Shown here piece by piece: positions 33,835 to 44,302 of a DNA stretch of 54,944 nt (the first letter of the stretch is position 1; the number at the start of each line of letters is the position of its first letter). The position numbers and the translations under genes are program-made. The notes under the pieces were generated by a model. It was not told the origin of the DNA, ran no database searches, and saw only the letters and a list, made by a program, of their open reading frames with translations. This DNA comes from Sulfurimonas sp. RIFOXYB12_FULL_35_9 (lineage in GTDB: Bacteria > Campylobacterota > Campylobacteria > Campylobacterales > Sulfurimonadaceae): positions 22,219-77,162 of the forward strand of contig MICC01000073.1 of assembly GCA_001829715.1 (NCBI GenBank), given 5' to 3'.

Positions 33835-35067
33835 TTGAGACTTATTTTGCCAATACTTTGTCTGCCAATTTTTCTCTATGCACATACTCTTGAAGAGTTG
33901 GTGGAGTTGTCACATAAAAATAGAGTCGTAGAGTCCGCCTCACATCTTTTAAACTCAAAAGAGAAGGCTTATGAGAGTACAAAAAGCTCATATCTGCCAA
34001 GTATCGAAGTAGGAGCTACCTACCAAAATGCGTATGAGGAGACTCCATCATCTGCACAAAATGCGCTTAAAGCTCAAGCGAGTTTGAAGTACACCATTTA
34101 TGACGGAGGCAAAGAGCAGAGTCTCTATTCACAGCTGAAGTCAGGTATTGATTCAAGCAAGATGAGTGTTGAAGCTCTTAAGATGAGTCTCTCTCTTGAC
34201 GTATCAAGACTCTATTTCGGCTATCTTGCGTTTGATGCGGACAAAAGAGCAAAACTTCAAGAGATAGAGCAGCTCAAAGCGGAGCTAAAGAGACTGCAGC
34301 TCTTTTATGAAGTCGGTTCTATAACACATGATGAACTTGACAAGATTGATTCAAGAGTTAAAAATGCGATGGTAAAACTACATGAGATAGAGCTTGAGAA
34401 CCAAAAGATTCTTCATACTTTTGAGTACTATACTTTACAAAAGGTTGACTCCATAGAAGAGGGTTCACATGTGAAGTTTGTTTATGAACAAGATCCTTCC
34501 ATTCGAGCGGATATTGCGGCACTTGAACATAGTGCAACATCTCTGATGCATGAAGCACAAAGCAAAAAGAGCCAAAATTTGCCGCAAGTTACTTTTAACG
34601 ACACTCTAAGCTATAATGATTACTACTTTGAGAATAAAAATTTAGAGAGTAACTTTTTAGTTGACACTCAAAATATAGCAATGGTTAATCTTTCATGGAA
34701 CGTTTTTGATTTTGACACGGTTACAAAGAGCTATGAGTCAAAGTTTGAGGAGTATTTAAGCAAAAAATCCACACTCGAACATGAGAAGCATAAAGCAGAT
34801 GTCGAGTACAGGCTTGCAAAAAAATCACTTGAGATTGCAAAGTTAAAAATTTCTGCAGCCAAAGCAACTCTTGATGCTGCAAGTGCGACTTATGATCTTG
34901 TAAAAGTAAGATATGAGAATAGAACAATTGATAATGTTGCATACCTCCAATCACTCAGTGAAAAATTTGATGCACAGAGAGATTATGAGAGAGCGCTTTT
35001 AGATGTAGAGATGAAAAAAGCTGAGTTGATTTACTACAGCGGAAAAGATATAAAGGAGTTTTTATAG
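33835..35067 (+). CDS. TolC-family outer-membrane efflux protein
   Basis: Outer-membrane channel of a tripartite efflux pump, 410 residues. TTG start with AAGGAG five bases before it; an N-terminal signal peptide (RLILPILCLPIFLYA, cleavage near residue 17) follows. Long helical coiled regions and two OEP-type repeats are visible (about 20-200 and 215-405), ending in AELIYYSGKD. It is the first gene of the operon, before the adaptor and pump, an order different from cmeABC of Campylobacter, where the channel gene comes last. Confidence 0.87.
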   Translation: MRLILPILCLPIFLYAHTLEELVELSHKNRVVESASHLLNSKEKAYESTKSSYLPSIEVGATYQNAYEETPSSAQNALKAQASLKYTIYDGGKEQSLYSQLKSGIDSSKMSVEALKMSLSLDVSRLYFGYLAFDADKRAKLQEIEQLKAELKRLQLFYEVGSITHDELDKIDSRVKNAMVKLHEIELENQKILHTFEYYTLQKVDSIEEGSHVKFVYEQDPSIRADIAALEHSATSLMHEAQSKKSQNLPQVTFNDTLSYNDYYFENKNLESNFLVDTQNIAMVNLSWNVFDFDTVTKSYESKFEEYLSKKSTLEHEKHKADVEYRLAKKSLEIAKLKISAAKATLDAASATYDLVKVRYENRTIDNVAYLQSLSEKFDAQRDYERALLDVEMKKAELIYYSGKDIKEFL

Positions 35068-36168
35068 ATGAAAAATTTAACATTATCATTAGTGGCGGTT
35101 TCACTGCTTTTTATAGGTTGCAGTGATGAAAAAAAGGGTGCTTCCACACAATCCCCGATGGCACAAATGCCTCCTGTTAGCGTTAAGTCCCAAGTTGTAA
35201 CATTTTCAAAAGCAAACTTTACAAAGAGTTACTCTGCTCTTCTTAAACCATATCAAGAAGTAGATGTTGTAGCAAGAATAAAAGGTGTTTTGGTAAAAGA
35301 AAATTTTACAGAGGGCGCATTTGTAAAAGAGGGGCAGACTCTCTATGAAATCCAAAAAGATGAGTACAGAGCGGCTCTAAATGAGGCAAAGGCATCTCTC
35401 TCAAAAGCTGAAGCAAACTTCAATAAAGCTTTAAAAGACTGGAATAGAGCAGAGTTCTTATTTAAAAACTCTGCTCTGAGCGAGCAGCAAAGAGATGAAC
35501 TTTTTTATGCACATGAGAGCGCCAAAGCAGAGGTTCAAAAAGCAAAAGCAGCAGTTGCCAATGCAGAGCTGAGTTATGGGTATACAACCATAAAAGCGCC
35601 TATTGGCGGGATTATAGGTTTGAGTAGCAGTGATGAGGGAAGTTATATCGATACAGATGCGCAAAACTCAAAGCTTACCACTATTACTGCCGTCGATAAA
35701 CTTTATGCGGAGTTTTCAGTGCCAAGCGATGATGCTTCAAAATATGCACTGCAAATCAAAAACGGCACAACTCTGACACTTAACATGGGAGCAAAAAAAT
35801 ATAGCGGAAGAGTTGACTTTGTAGCACCAAAACTAGATTCCAAAACAGATACGCTTCTAGTTAGAGCAATTTTTGAAAATCCAAACAGAGAGCTTCTTGT
35901 CGGATCGTATGCAGAGGTAACTCTTGAAGGATTTAGCTATGAGAATGTTGCTAAAATTCCTCAGGGTGCACTTATAAAAACTCCGGATGCTACAGTTGTT
36001 TATCTCATTGAAAATGGGGCTGTCTCTATGAAACCCATCAAAGTTCTACATGTAGAAGATGGCGTAGCGATGGTTGAGAGCGGTATCAAAGAGTCAGACG
36101 AGATAGCAGTAAGCAATATAGCAAAGTTAAGACCAAACTCTAAAGTAACGATTATGGACGGTAAATAA
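35068..36168 (+). CDS. RND periplasmic adaptor (membrane fusion) lipoprotein
   Basis: The 366-residue adaptor has a lipoprotein signal (LLFIGCSDEKK, cysteine near residue 19), a biotinyl-lipoyl-like half (VVARIKGVLVKENFTEGAFVKEGQTLYEIQ), a helical hairpin (about 105-165), the second lipoyl half (YTTIKAPIGGIIGLSS), a beta-barrel and a membrane-proximal domain. It joins the inner-membrane pump to the TolC-like channel. ATG follows directly after the upstream stop; the pump gene starts one base after its own stop. Confidence 0.92.
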   Translation: MKNLTLSLVAVSLLFIGCSDEKKGASTQSPMAQMPPVSVKSQVVTFSKANFTKSYSALLKPYQEVDVVARIKGVLVKENFTEGAFVKEGQTLYEIQKDEYRAALNEAKASLSKAEANFNKALKDWNRAEFLFKNSALSEQQRDELFYAHESAKAEVQKAKAAVANAELSYGYTTIKAPIGGIIGLSSSDEGSYIDTDAQNSKLTTITAVDKLYAEFSVPSDDASKYALQIKNGTTLTLNMGAKKYSGRVDFVAPKLDSKTDTLLVRAIFENPNRELLVGSYAEVTLEGFSYENVAKIPQGALIKTPDATVVYLIENGAVSMKPIKVLHVEDGVAMVESGIKESDEIAVSNIAKLRPNSKVTIMDGK

Positions 36169-36169
36169 G

Positions 36170-39100
36170 ATGTTTTCCGCTTTTTTTATAAAAAGACCGA
36201 TATTCGCATCAGTTATCGCCATCATAATCGTTCTAGCCGGTGTTATATCTATGAGATCTCTTCCTATCGGAGAGTATCCAAGAGTTATTCCGCCTCAAAT
36301 AGTCGTTTCAACATCTTATCAGGGAGCGAGTGCCGAGACTATCTCAAAAACAGTCGCAGCGCCTCTTGAAGAGCAGATAAACGGGGCTAAAGATATGCTC
36401 TACATGAGCTCACTATCGGCAGATAACGGCTCGCTTAGCATCAGCATATTTTTTAAAGTCGGAACAAATCCAGATGATGCGAAGATTGATGTAAACAACC
36501 GTGTTCAAGCGGCACTCTCTAAACTTCCGGAGCAAGTAAAAAGACAGGGTGTAAGAGTAAATGAGAAATCACCTGACATGCTTCAAGTTGTCATTTTGCA
36601 CTCGCCTAAACAGAGCAGGGATGTAACATTTTTATCCAACTATGCGCTTATGAATGTTGTGGATGATTTAAAAAGGGTCAAAGGCGTCGGTGATGTAATC
36701 ATCTTTGGAGCAAAAGATTACTCCATGCGTATCTGGATAGATCCGCTGAAACTTCAAAAATACTCTTTAACCGTAAAGGATTTAATTACATCCGTAAGAG
36801 AGCAAAATGAGCAGTATGCAGCCGGAAAACTCTCAGCTGAACCAGTTGCAAAAGGTGAAATGTTTACATACACCCTTGAGACGCCGCAGAGATTCAGCGA
36901 TCCGTCGCAGTTTGCAAATATTATCATAAGAGCAAACGAGGATGGAAGTTCACTTAAGCTTAAAGATGTAGCAACTATTGAGCTTGGATCTCAGAGTTAC
37001 GACATGAAAAACAAACTTAACAACTCTCCTGCCGTTCCTGTTGCTATATTTTTGCAAAGCGGCGCAAATGCTATCGAGACGGCAGCGGAGATAAGAAAAA
37101 CAATAGACGGTATAAGCAAAAACTTTGTCAATGACGTTGAGTATGTTATCCCTTACGATATTACCGATTTTGTTCAAGTCTCTATCAATGAGGTTATAAA
37201 AACTTTCATAGAGGCTATCATCTTAGTCGTACTTATCATATTTCTCTTTTTGCAGAGTTGGAGAGCAACGCTCATCCCTATCTTAGCAGTTCCAGTATCT
37301 ATTGTCGGAGCATTTGCAGGCATGTACATGTTGGGCTTTAGCATAAATCTGCTTACCCTTTTTGGACTTGTTTTAGCCATCGGGATAGTAGTTGATGATG
37401 CTATTATCGTTATAGAGAATGTTGAGAGACACATAAAAGAGGGACTCTCTCCGCTTGAAGCTTCACTTCAGGCCATGAGAGAAGTTTCAAGTGCACTTAT
37501 TGCTATCGTTTTGGTTCTCTCTGCCGTATTTATCCCTGTCGCATTTTTGGGTGGACTAAGCGGCGAGATGTATAGGCAGTTTGCCGTAACCATCGTTATC
37601 TCTTTGGCTATTTCAGGACTTGTAGCACTTACTTTGACACCTTCGCTTTGTGCCTTGATGTTAAAACCGACACATCAAGAGCCGAAATATTTTTTCAAAT
37701 GGTTTAACAACTTTTTTGATTGGGCTACGAATGGTTACTCAAATACTCTAAAACTTACCATTCGTTACTCATTTTTAAGCATGCTTCTCTTTGGAGGACT
37801 TGTATATGTTACTTACGACTTGTTCAATAGTCTAAAAACAGGGCTTGTGCCAACGGAGGATAAAGGAACGGTATTTGTATTTAGCTATAACCCTCCGGGA
37901 GCATCTCTAAGCAGAACAGATGCGCTTACTTCGGAGATCTATGATATTGCTTCCAAAGATAAAGAGAGCATAAAAAACATAGTTCAGTTTGCAGGGATTG
38001 ACTTTGTAACATTTGCACAAAGAACAAATTCGGCGGCTACTATCTTAAAGCTTCAGCCGTGGGATGAAAGAACAAAACCCGAACAGCATGCAAGCCAGAT
38101 AGCGGCTCAGATGGGTAAAAAACTCTCCGCTACAAGTGACGGATTCTCGTTTGGTGTCGTTCCTCCGCCGATTATGGGTATGGGAGTCGCAGGTGGATTT
38201 GAGCTTTTTGTACAAAATAAGACAGGCTCAGATATAAAAGAGCTTCAAAAATATGTAAATGAGATTATCCAAAAAGCAAGCACAAGACCTGAACTTGCAG
38301 GAGTAAGAACAACGCTAAACACAAATGTGCCAAAATATCAAGTACATGTAGACACTGCAAAAGTAAAAGCAAAAGGTGTAAATGTAGATGAGGTTTACCA
38401 AACACTAAATGCGACTTTTGGTAATTTTTATGTGAATGATTTTAACCTTTTTGGCAGAACATACATGGTAAACATGCAGGCAGACGAGTCATTTAGAAAA
38501 ACACCTGAAGATTTAAACAAAATCTATGCAAGAAGCTCTAAAGGCGAGATGATTCCGCTTAGCTCTTTTGTTACGCTTAAACAGAGTGTGAGTGCTGATT
38601 TAGTAGAGCGTTTTAACCTCTTTAGTGCCGCAAAAGTAGCAGGTCAGGCAAATCTAGGATATAGTTCAGGTGATGCGCTAAGAGCGATGGAAGAGGTGGC
38701 AAACGAGGTGCTTCCGCAAGGTTACTCTATCAGTTGGATTGGAACGGCATATCAGGAGAAACAGATTTCAAGCGCAGGAAATATGGCATTTATATTTGGA
38801 ATAATCTTTTTGTACCTTATCTTAGCGGCACAATATGAGAGATGGCTGATGCCGATATCTGTACTTTTGGCAGTTCCGTTTGGTATCTTTGGAGCGGTAG
38901 TCGCAAACCATTTAAGAGGCTTAGAAAATGATATCTATTTTCAGATAGGAATACTTGTTTTAGCAGGGCTTTCAGCGAAAAATGCCATTTTGATTGTAGA
39001 GTTTGCTATGCAAAAGAGAGAGCAGGGAATGGAGCTGGTTGAAGCTGTTTTAGAAGCAGCAAAGATTCGTCTTCGCCCTATCATCATGACTTCGCTGGCA

Positions 39101-39265
39101 TTTACGCTAGGAGTTATTCCGCTTGCAATCAGCAGCGGTGCAGGAGCTGCAAGCAGACACTCCATCGGTACGGGAGTTGTAGGAGGAATGTTGGCTGCTA
39201 CATTTTTAGCTATAGTTTTTATCCCTCTTTTTTATGTTCTTGTTTCAAAGTTTAGAAAAGAGTAG
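36170..39265 (+). CDS. RND multidrug efflux pump (AcrB/CmeB-like)
   Basis: Inner-membrane proton-driven pump of 1031 residues, HAE1 family. N-terminus MFSAFFIKRPIFASVIAIII is typical. The proton relay aspartates are in GLVLAIGIVVDDAIIVIENVERH. Two sets of six membrane segments flank two large periplasmic loops. The C-terminal block GLSAKNAILIVEFA contains the relay lysine. The regulator is probably the divergent MarR protein. Substrates cannot be read from the sequence. Confidence 0.95.
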   Translation: MFSAFFIKRPIFASVIAIIIVLAGVISMRSLPIGEYPRVIPPQIVVSTSYQGASAETISKTVAAPLEEQINGAKDMLYMSSLSADNGSLSISIFFKVGTNPDDAKIDVNNRVQAALSKLPEQVKRQGVRVNEKSPDMLQVVILHSPKQSRDVTFLSNYALMNVVDDLKRVKGVGDVIIFGAKDYSMRIWIDPLKLQKYSLTVKDLITSVREQNEQYAAGKLSAEPVAKGEMFTYTLETPQRFSDPSQFANIIIRANEDGSSLKLKDVATIELGSQSYDMKNKLNNSPAVPVAIFLQSGANAIETAAEIRKTIDGISKNFVNDVEYVIPYDITDFVQVSINEVIKTFIEAIILVVLIIFLFLQSWRATLIPILAVPVSIVGAFAGMYMLGFSINLLTLFGLVLAIGIVVDDAIIVIENVERHIKEGLSPLEASLQAMREVSSALIAIVLVLSAVFIPVAFLGGLSGEMYRQFAVTIVISLAISGLVALTLTPSLCALMLKPTHQEPKYFFKWFNNFFDWATNGYSNTLKLTIRYSFLSMLLFGGLVYVTYDLFNSLKTGLVPTEDKGTVFVFSYNPPGASLSRTDALTSEIYDIASKDKESIKNIVQFAGIDFVTFAQRTNSAATILKLQPWDERTKPEQHASQIAAQMGKKLSATSDGFSFGVVPPPIMGMGVAGGFELFVQNKTGSDIKELQKYVNEIIQKASTRPELAGVRTTLNTNVPKYQVHVDTAKVKAKGVNVDEVYQTLNATFGNFYVNDFNLFGRTYMVNMQADESFRKTPEDLNKIYARSSKGEMIPLSSFVTLKQSVSADLVERFNLFSAAKVAGQANLGYSSGDALRAMEEVANEVLPQGYSISWIGTAYQEKQISSAGNMAFIFGIIFLYLILAAQYERWLMPISVLLAVPFGIFGAVVANHLRGLENDIYFQIGILVLAGLSAKNAILIVEFAMQKREQGMELVEAVLEAAKIRLRPIIMTSLAFTLGVIPLAISSGAGAASRHSIGTGVVGGMLAATFLAIVFIPLFYVLVSKFRKE

Positions 39266-39288
39266 AACATTTAGACGTTTATAGTGTT

Positions 39289-39321
39289 AGAGTTTTTTAA
39301 GCAATTGCTTTAAAAAACTCT
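39289..39321. terminator. hairpin overlapping the 3' end of the convergent gene
   Basis: AGAGTTTTTTAA (39289-39300) pairs perfectly with TTAAAAAACTCT (39310-39321) around GCAATTGCT. It lies 23 bases after the efflux pump stop and includes the last codons and stop of the minus-strand gene. Long A/T arms suit termination in either direction, though no separate T-tract follows. Confidence 0.55.
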
Positions 39322-39920
39322 GCGGCTTCTCGTTCGTCATCACTCAGTTTATCTTCTCTATAATCCTCATTTTCGGCTATCAATTTTTTAATCTCTTTTT
39401 GACAAAATTCAAACAAAACATCTCTTGCTTCATCTAAATTATTTACAAAACCCAGACCGCTAAATTGGTAAGGTTCTTCTTGTTCTATACATATAAGAGT
39501 TCCCTCACACATCTGCTCTAAAACATCAACTAATGTTCTGTATGTAATCCCAAATTCAGAGGCATGCCAGCCGATACTTTCCATCTCTTTTGTGCAAAGT
39601 TCATCAACTCCGTCTGAAGTAGTGTCGTTATAAGTCGCTCTTTGGGCATTGAAACCTATAATTTCCTGCCAGTTTGAGAACGCTTTTATCAGAACTCTTT
39701 CGTTGTCCAAGACTACCTGATAGTTTTTTCCAAGTGCAAGTTCTATAGGTGTTACGCTATCAGGCATACCTTTATAAATCAAAATATCATGGATGGTAAA
39801 AGGTTCGTAGCAAACCTTGCCCTCAATGTCTATTCCAAAATGTTTAGAGGAGTTTATAGCCTCTTGTAAATCCCCTCTCTTTGCAACAACAATCTCTATA
39901 AAAAGATTAAATTTTTTCAA
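39297..39920 (-). CDS. conserved-looking hypothetical protein
   Basis: Codes for 207 soluble residues, acidic overall (many Glu and Asp), with no signal peptide or membrane segment. A terminal DDEREAAEFFKAIA coincides with the terminator hairpin. I recognise no domain. It lies convergent to the efflux pump and divergent from ilvC, in its own unit. Confidence 0.62.
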   Translation of the reverse strand: MKKFNLFIEIVVAKRGDLQEAINSSKHFGIDIEGKVCYEPFTIHDILIYKGMPDSVTPIELALGKNYQVVLDNERVLIKAFSNWQEIIGFNAQRATYNDTTSDGVDELCTKEMESIGWHASEFGITYRTLVDVLEQMCEGTLICIEQEEPYQFSGLGFVNNLDEARDVLFEFCQKEIKKLIAENEDYREDKLSDDEREAAEFFKAIA

Positions 39921-39971
39921 AAATACTCCTCTGTTTTTGCCGACATTATAAAAGTTTTTGCTTTATTTTAG

Positions 39972-41049
<1,078 letters not shown>

Positions 41050-41051
41050 AA

Positions 41052-41156
41052 TAGCGACGCATTTTCTGCGTTGCTACACTCGTCACACCCCAAGAGTACT
41101 TCTTCACTTCGTTCAGGGCGTGCACACTAGTGCACTTCCTCGTTATGCGCCTTGAA
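41052..41156. repeat. nested hairpins between ilvC and trpA
   Basis: The 218-base gap between these convergent genes holds a 10-bp stem (TAGCGACGCA at 41052-41061 with TGCGTTGCTA at 41067-41076) and a larger structure: TTCAGGGCG (41112-41120) pairs with CGCCTTGAA (41148-41156), enclosing GTGCAC-ACTA-GTGCAC. It is richer in GC than its surroundings. The string ACTTCGTTC at 41106-41114 also occurs in the hisH-hisA gap. The remainder to 41267 shows nothing further. Confidence 0.5.
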
Positions 41157-41267
41157 ACTCCATCACTCTTTTAGTTTTTAAAATATCTAAAATCTAAGCA
41201 CTATAAATCAAAAATCTTTAGTTTTTTATGGCTTCCGGCTTCTCTCTTTTATAAGAAAACATGGAGT

Positions 41268-42008
41268 TTAACTATTTATCTCACTCTTCAATATCTTTGC
41301 AAGTTCCTTGCAGTTGCTTATCTTTTGCGTGTAGTTTAAATCATCGTTTAAAAGTATCTCTACAAAAGCACTTCCTACGATTACTCCATCTGCACCTCTT
41401 ACTTTATCTTTTGCTGTTTTTTTGTTTACGCCGAATCCTACATAAATAGGGGTTTGCGTATATTTTTTTACAAAGGTTATTATCGGTTGAAGATCTTCTG
41501 AAACGCCTGAACCTGTTATTCCCGTGTAGGCTACCATATATATAAACTTTTTAGAATTTTCAACTATCGTTTTGATTCTCTCTTTGCTGTCAGTCGGAGC
41601 GACAAAGCTAATGTTCGACATATTGTTTGAATCAAATAACGTTTCGTATGAGAGAGCCTCTTCATAAGGCAAATCAGGAATTATAAAGCCGCTTACTCCA
41701 AGCTCTTTCGCATGAGGAATGAGTTTATACATATCATGTTGATAAAAACTGTTAAAATATCCCATCCATAAAGTATCAATTTTAGGAGCGACTATTTTTG
41801 AAATCTCTAAAAGATGCTCAAATTTAAATCCAAGTTCAAGCGCTTTATGATTTGCTTTTTCTATTAAAGGTCCATCGGCTACGGGATCAGAGAAAGGTAC
41901 ACCGAGTTCAAGCGTATCTACACCGCTCTCCCCGAGGGCAAGGGCTAAGTCAACACTAAAAGATTTTTCCGGATAGCCGGATGTTATATATGCTACTAAT
42001 TTTTTCAA
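41268..42008 (-). CDS. trpA: tryptophan synthase alpha subunit
   Basis: Cleaves indole-3-glycerol phosphate to indole for the beta subunit. The 246 residues have the TIM-barrel signatures LELGVPFSDPVADGPLIEKANHKAL and VGFGVNKKTAKDKVRGADGVIVGSAFV. The family glutamate and aspartate are present in LELG and DLPYEE. Slightly short (about 260 usual). trpB is not next to it. It overlaps the HPt gene by four bases, so the two are translated together. Confidence 0.94.
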   Translation of the reverse strand: MKKLVAYITSGYPEKSFSVDLALALGESGVDTLELGVPFSDPVADGPLIEKANHKALELGFKFEHLLEISKIVAPKIDTLWMGYFNSFYQHDMYKLIPHAKELGVSGFIIPDLPYEEALSYETLFDSNNMSNISFVAPTDSKERIKTIVENSKKFIYMVAYTGITGSGVSEDLQPIITFVKKYTQTPIYVGFGVNKKTAKDKVRGADGVIVGSAFVEILLNDDLNYTQKISNCKELAKILKSEINS

Positions 42009-42409
42009 TTGTTTTCCAAGTCAGGTAATTTAAGCAGAGAATATTTTATGTGTGTAAGTTCTTTATCGAGGTTAAAATCATTTTTCCACATAGCAAACAT
42101 ATCGCTTATTTGAAGCAGCCAGTTTATAGTCTCTTCATTAACGCTGGTATGGTTGGTTCTGATTTGTTCCAATATGTCTTCCACAAAGGCGGAAAGTTTA
42201 GCCATTTTCGTTATATTAAGATACCCCGAAGCAGATTTTATATTGTGGAAAACACGAAAAAGCTCATTTATGCTTTGATTATACATGTCAGGCTTTGAGA
42301 GATCTAAAATCATAATATCCATAGACTCAACCATCATAGAGTAGTGATCTAAAAACTCATCGACAATTTCGAAATCAAAGTTAGCATAGAGATCACTTTT
42401 TACACCCAT
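42005..42409 (-). CDS. HPt-domain phosphotransfer protein
   Basis: Codes for 134 residues with a single HPt-like four-helix domain; the phospho-acceptor should be His55 in FRVFHNIKSASGYLN, the classical H-x2-K-S/G-x2-G pattern. There is no kinase or receiver domain in the same protein, so it would work as a separate phosphorelay intermediate, or it may be a chemotaxis-type accessory. It is coupled to trpA by ATGA, with no functional reason visible. The partner kinase is not in the neighbourhood. Confidence 0.8.
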   Translation of the reverse strand: MGVKSDLYANFDFEIVDEFLDHYSMMVESMDIMILDLSKPDMYNQSINELFRVFHNIKSASGYLNITKMAKLSAFVEDILEQIRTNHTSVNEETINWLLQISDMFAMWKNDFNLDKELTHIKYSLLKLPDLENN

Positions 42410-42488
42410 AAAATATTTCCCCCGTAAGGTTAAAATTATAGCAATTTTTAGTTAAAATACTTTTTATTAAAATGAAAGAGTTTCAAAA

Positions 42489-43280
42489 ATGAGTAAGAAA
42501 ATAACAATAAATTCTATCAAAAAAAGCAAGGGAGTATCTCCTTTGGTTATGATAACGGCATATGATGCTCTTTTTGCAAGACTTTTGGAGTCAAGTGCTG
42601 ATATGATTTTAGTTGGGGACAGCTTAAATATGAGCTTTGCCGGTAAAAGTGATACTCTAAGTGCAACGCTAGAACAGATGATTTATCATACAAACGCAGT
42701 TGCTATGGGAGCAAAAAACAGCTTTTTAATATGTGATATGCCATTTGGAACATACACCAACAAAAAAGAGGCTCTTAAAAATGCTATAAAGGTGTTTCAA
42801 GAGACTCCTGCTGATGCTATCAAGATAGAGGGTGGAGAAGAAAAAGCAGACATAGTTGAGTATTTATGTTCAAGCGGAATAGCAGTCTGCGGTCATATAG
42901 GATTGTTGCCGCAAGCCTTTCGTGGAGAGGGCGGTTATAAGGTAAAAGGCAAATCTGAAGAGGAGAAATCTCAGCTTATAAGAGATGCAAAAGCCCTTGA
43001 GAAGGCAGGTGCGTTTTGTATGGTAATAGAGGGTGTAAAAGCTGATGTTGCTTGTGAAGTCGCAAAAAGTGTAAAGATTCCTCTCATAGGCATAGGTGCA
43101 GGCAAAGATGTAGATGGGCAGGTTCTTGTTTTTTCTGACATGTTAGGGCTTTTTGAAGAGTTTACGCCTAAGTTTGTAAAGAAGTACATGGATGGTGCAG
43201 CTTTGGTTAAAAGTGCTATGAAGAGCTATTCTGATGAGGTGAAGTCTAGAGAGTTTCCTCAAGATATACACACCTACTAA
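42489..43280 (+). CDS. panB: 3-methyl-2-oxobutanoate hydroxymethyltransferase
   Basis: Makes ketopantoate from 2-oxoisovalerate and methylene-tetrahydrofolate, first step of pantothenate synthesis. The 263 residues contain [34 protein letters not shown] and [24 protein letters not shown], all family signatures. Start after AAAGAG; ends eight bases before ruvB, in one transcript with ruvB and the next gene. Confidence 0.95.
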   Translation: MSKKITINSIKKSKGVSPLVMITAYDALFARLLESSADMILVGDSLNMSFAGKSDTLSATLEQMIYHTNAVAMGAKNSFLICDMPFGTYTNKKEALKNAIKVFQETPADAIKIEGGEEKADIVEYLCSSGIAVCGHIGLLPQAFRGEGGYKVKGKSEEEKSQLIRDAKALEKAGAFCMVIEGVKADVACEVAKSVKIPLIGIGAGKDVDGQVLVFSDMLGLFEEFTPKFVKKYMDGAALVKSAMKSYSDEVKSREFPQDIHTY

Positions 43281-43288
43281 GAGAAGAT

Positions 43289-44302
43289 ATGGAAAGATTG
43301 GTTGAGATAGAGAGATTTGATAACGAAGAGAGTGTTGAAATAACGCTTCGTCCTAGTGCTTGGAGTGAATATATCGGGCAGGAGCAGATTAAAAAAAATC
43401 TTGGTGTTTTCATAGAAGCAAGTAAAAAAAGAGGCGAGGCACTTGACCATGTTCTCTTCTTCGGACCTCCGGGGCTAGGCAAAACTACCTTAGCTCTCAT
43501 AATTGCAAATGAGATGAATGCAAATATCAAAGTAACAGCCGCACCCATGATAGAAAAAAGCGGAGATTTAGCAGCGATTCTTACAAACTTGGAAGAGGGC
43601 GATATACTCTTTATAGATGAGATTCATCGTCTCTCTCCGGCGGTTGAAGAGATACTCTACTCATCAATGGAAGATTTTAGAATCGACATCATTATCGGAA
43701 GCGGACCTGCTGCTCAGACCGTAAAGATAGATTTGCCCCGTTTCACGCTTATCGGTGCTACGACAAGAGCAGGTATGCTCTCAAACCCGCTTCGTGACAG
43801 GTTTGGCATGAATTTTAGAATGCAGTTCTACTCTTCGGATGAGCTCTCAAAAATTATTTCTCAAGCATCAAATAAGCTAAACAAAGAAATCGCACATGAA
43901 GCAAGCATCGAAATAGCTAAAAGAAGTCGAGGAACTCCTCGTATAGCTTTGAGGCTTTTGCGTCGTGTAAGAGATTTTGCAGATGTTGCAAATGAAAAAA
44001 ATATATTGCACTCAAGAACGAAGTACGCACTTAATGAGCTTGGCATAAATTCACATGGATTTGACGAGATGGATATCAGGCTTTTAAATCTTCTAGTTTC
44101 GGCAAACGGAAGAGCGATGGGGCTTAGTACGATTGCTGCGGCACTTAGTGAAGATGAGGGCACGGTAGAGGATGTTTTAGAACCTTACCTTATCGCAAAC
44201 GGATATTTAGAAAGAACTTCCAAAGGAAGAAAGGCTACAAAAAGTACCTACGATGTTTTGAATATAAAATTTGATACATTAGATGATGGAGGTTTGTTTT
44301 GA
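43289..44302 (+). CDS. ruvB: Holliday junction helicase RuvB
   Basis: AAA+ motor for branch migration, 337 residues. [18 protein letters not shown] opens the protein; Walker A is [11 protein letters not shown], Walker [10 protein letters not shown], sensor region GATTRAG, arginine finger block PLRDRFGM. The C-terminal winged helix ([27 protein letters not shown]) is complete. Its stop overlaps the TTG start of the following transporter gene. Confidence 0.97.
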   Translation: MERLVEIERFDNEESVEITLRPSAWSEYIGQEQIKKNLGVFIEASKKRGEALDHVLFFGPPGLGKTTLALIIANEMNANIKVTAAPMIEKSGDLAAILTNLEEGDILFIDEIHRLSPAVEEILYSSMEDFRIDIIIGSGPAAQTVKIDLPRFTLIGATTRAGMLSNPLRDRFGMNFRMQFYSSDELSKIISQASNKLNKEIAHEASIEIAKRSRGTPRIALRLLRRVRDFADVANEKNILHSRTKYALNELGINSHGFDEMDIRLLNLLVSANGRAMGLSTIAAALSEDEGTVEDVLEPYLIANGYLERTSKGRKATKSTYDVLNIKFDTLDDGGLF

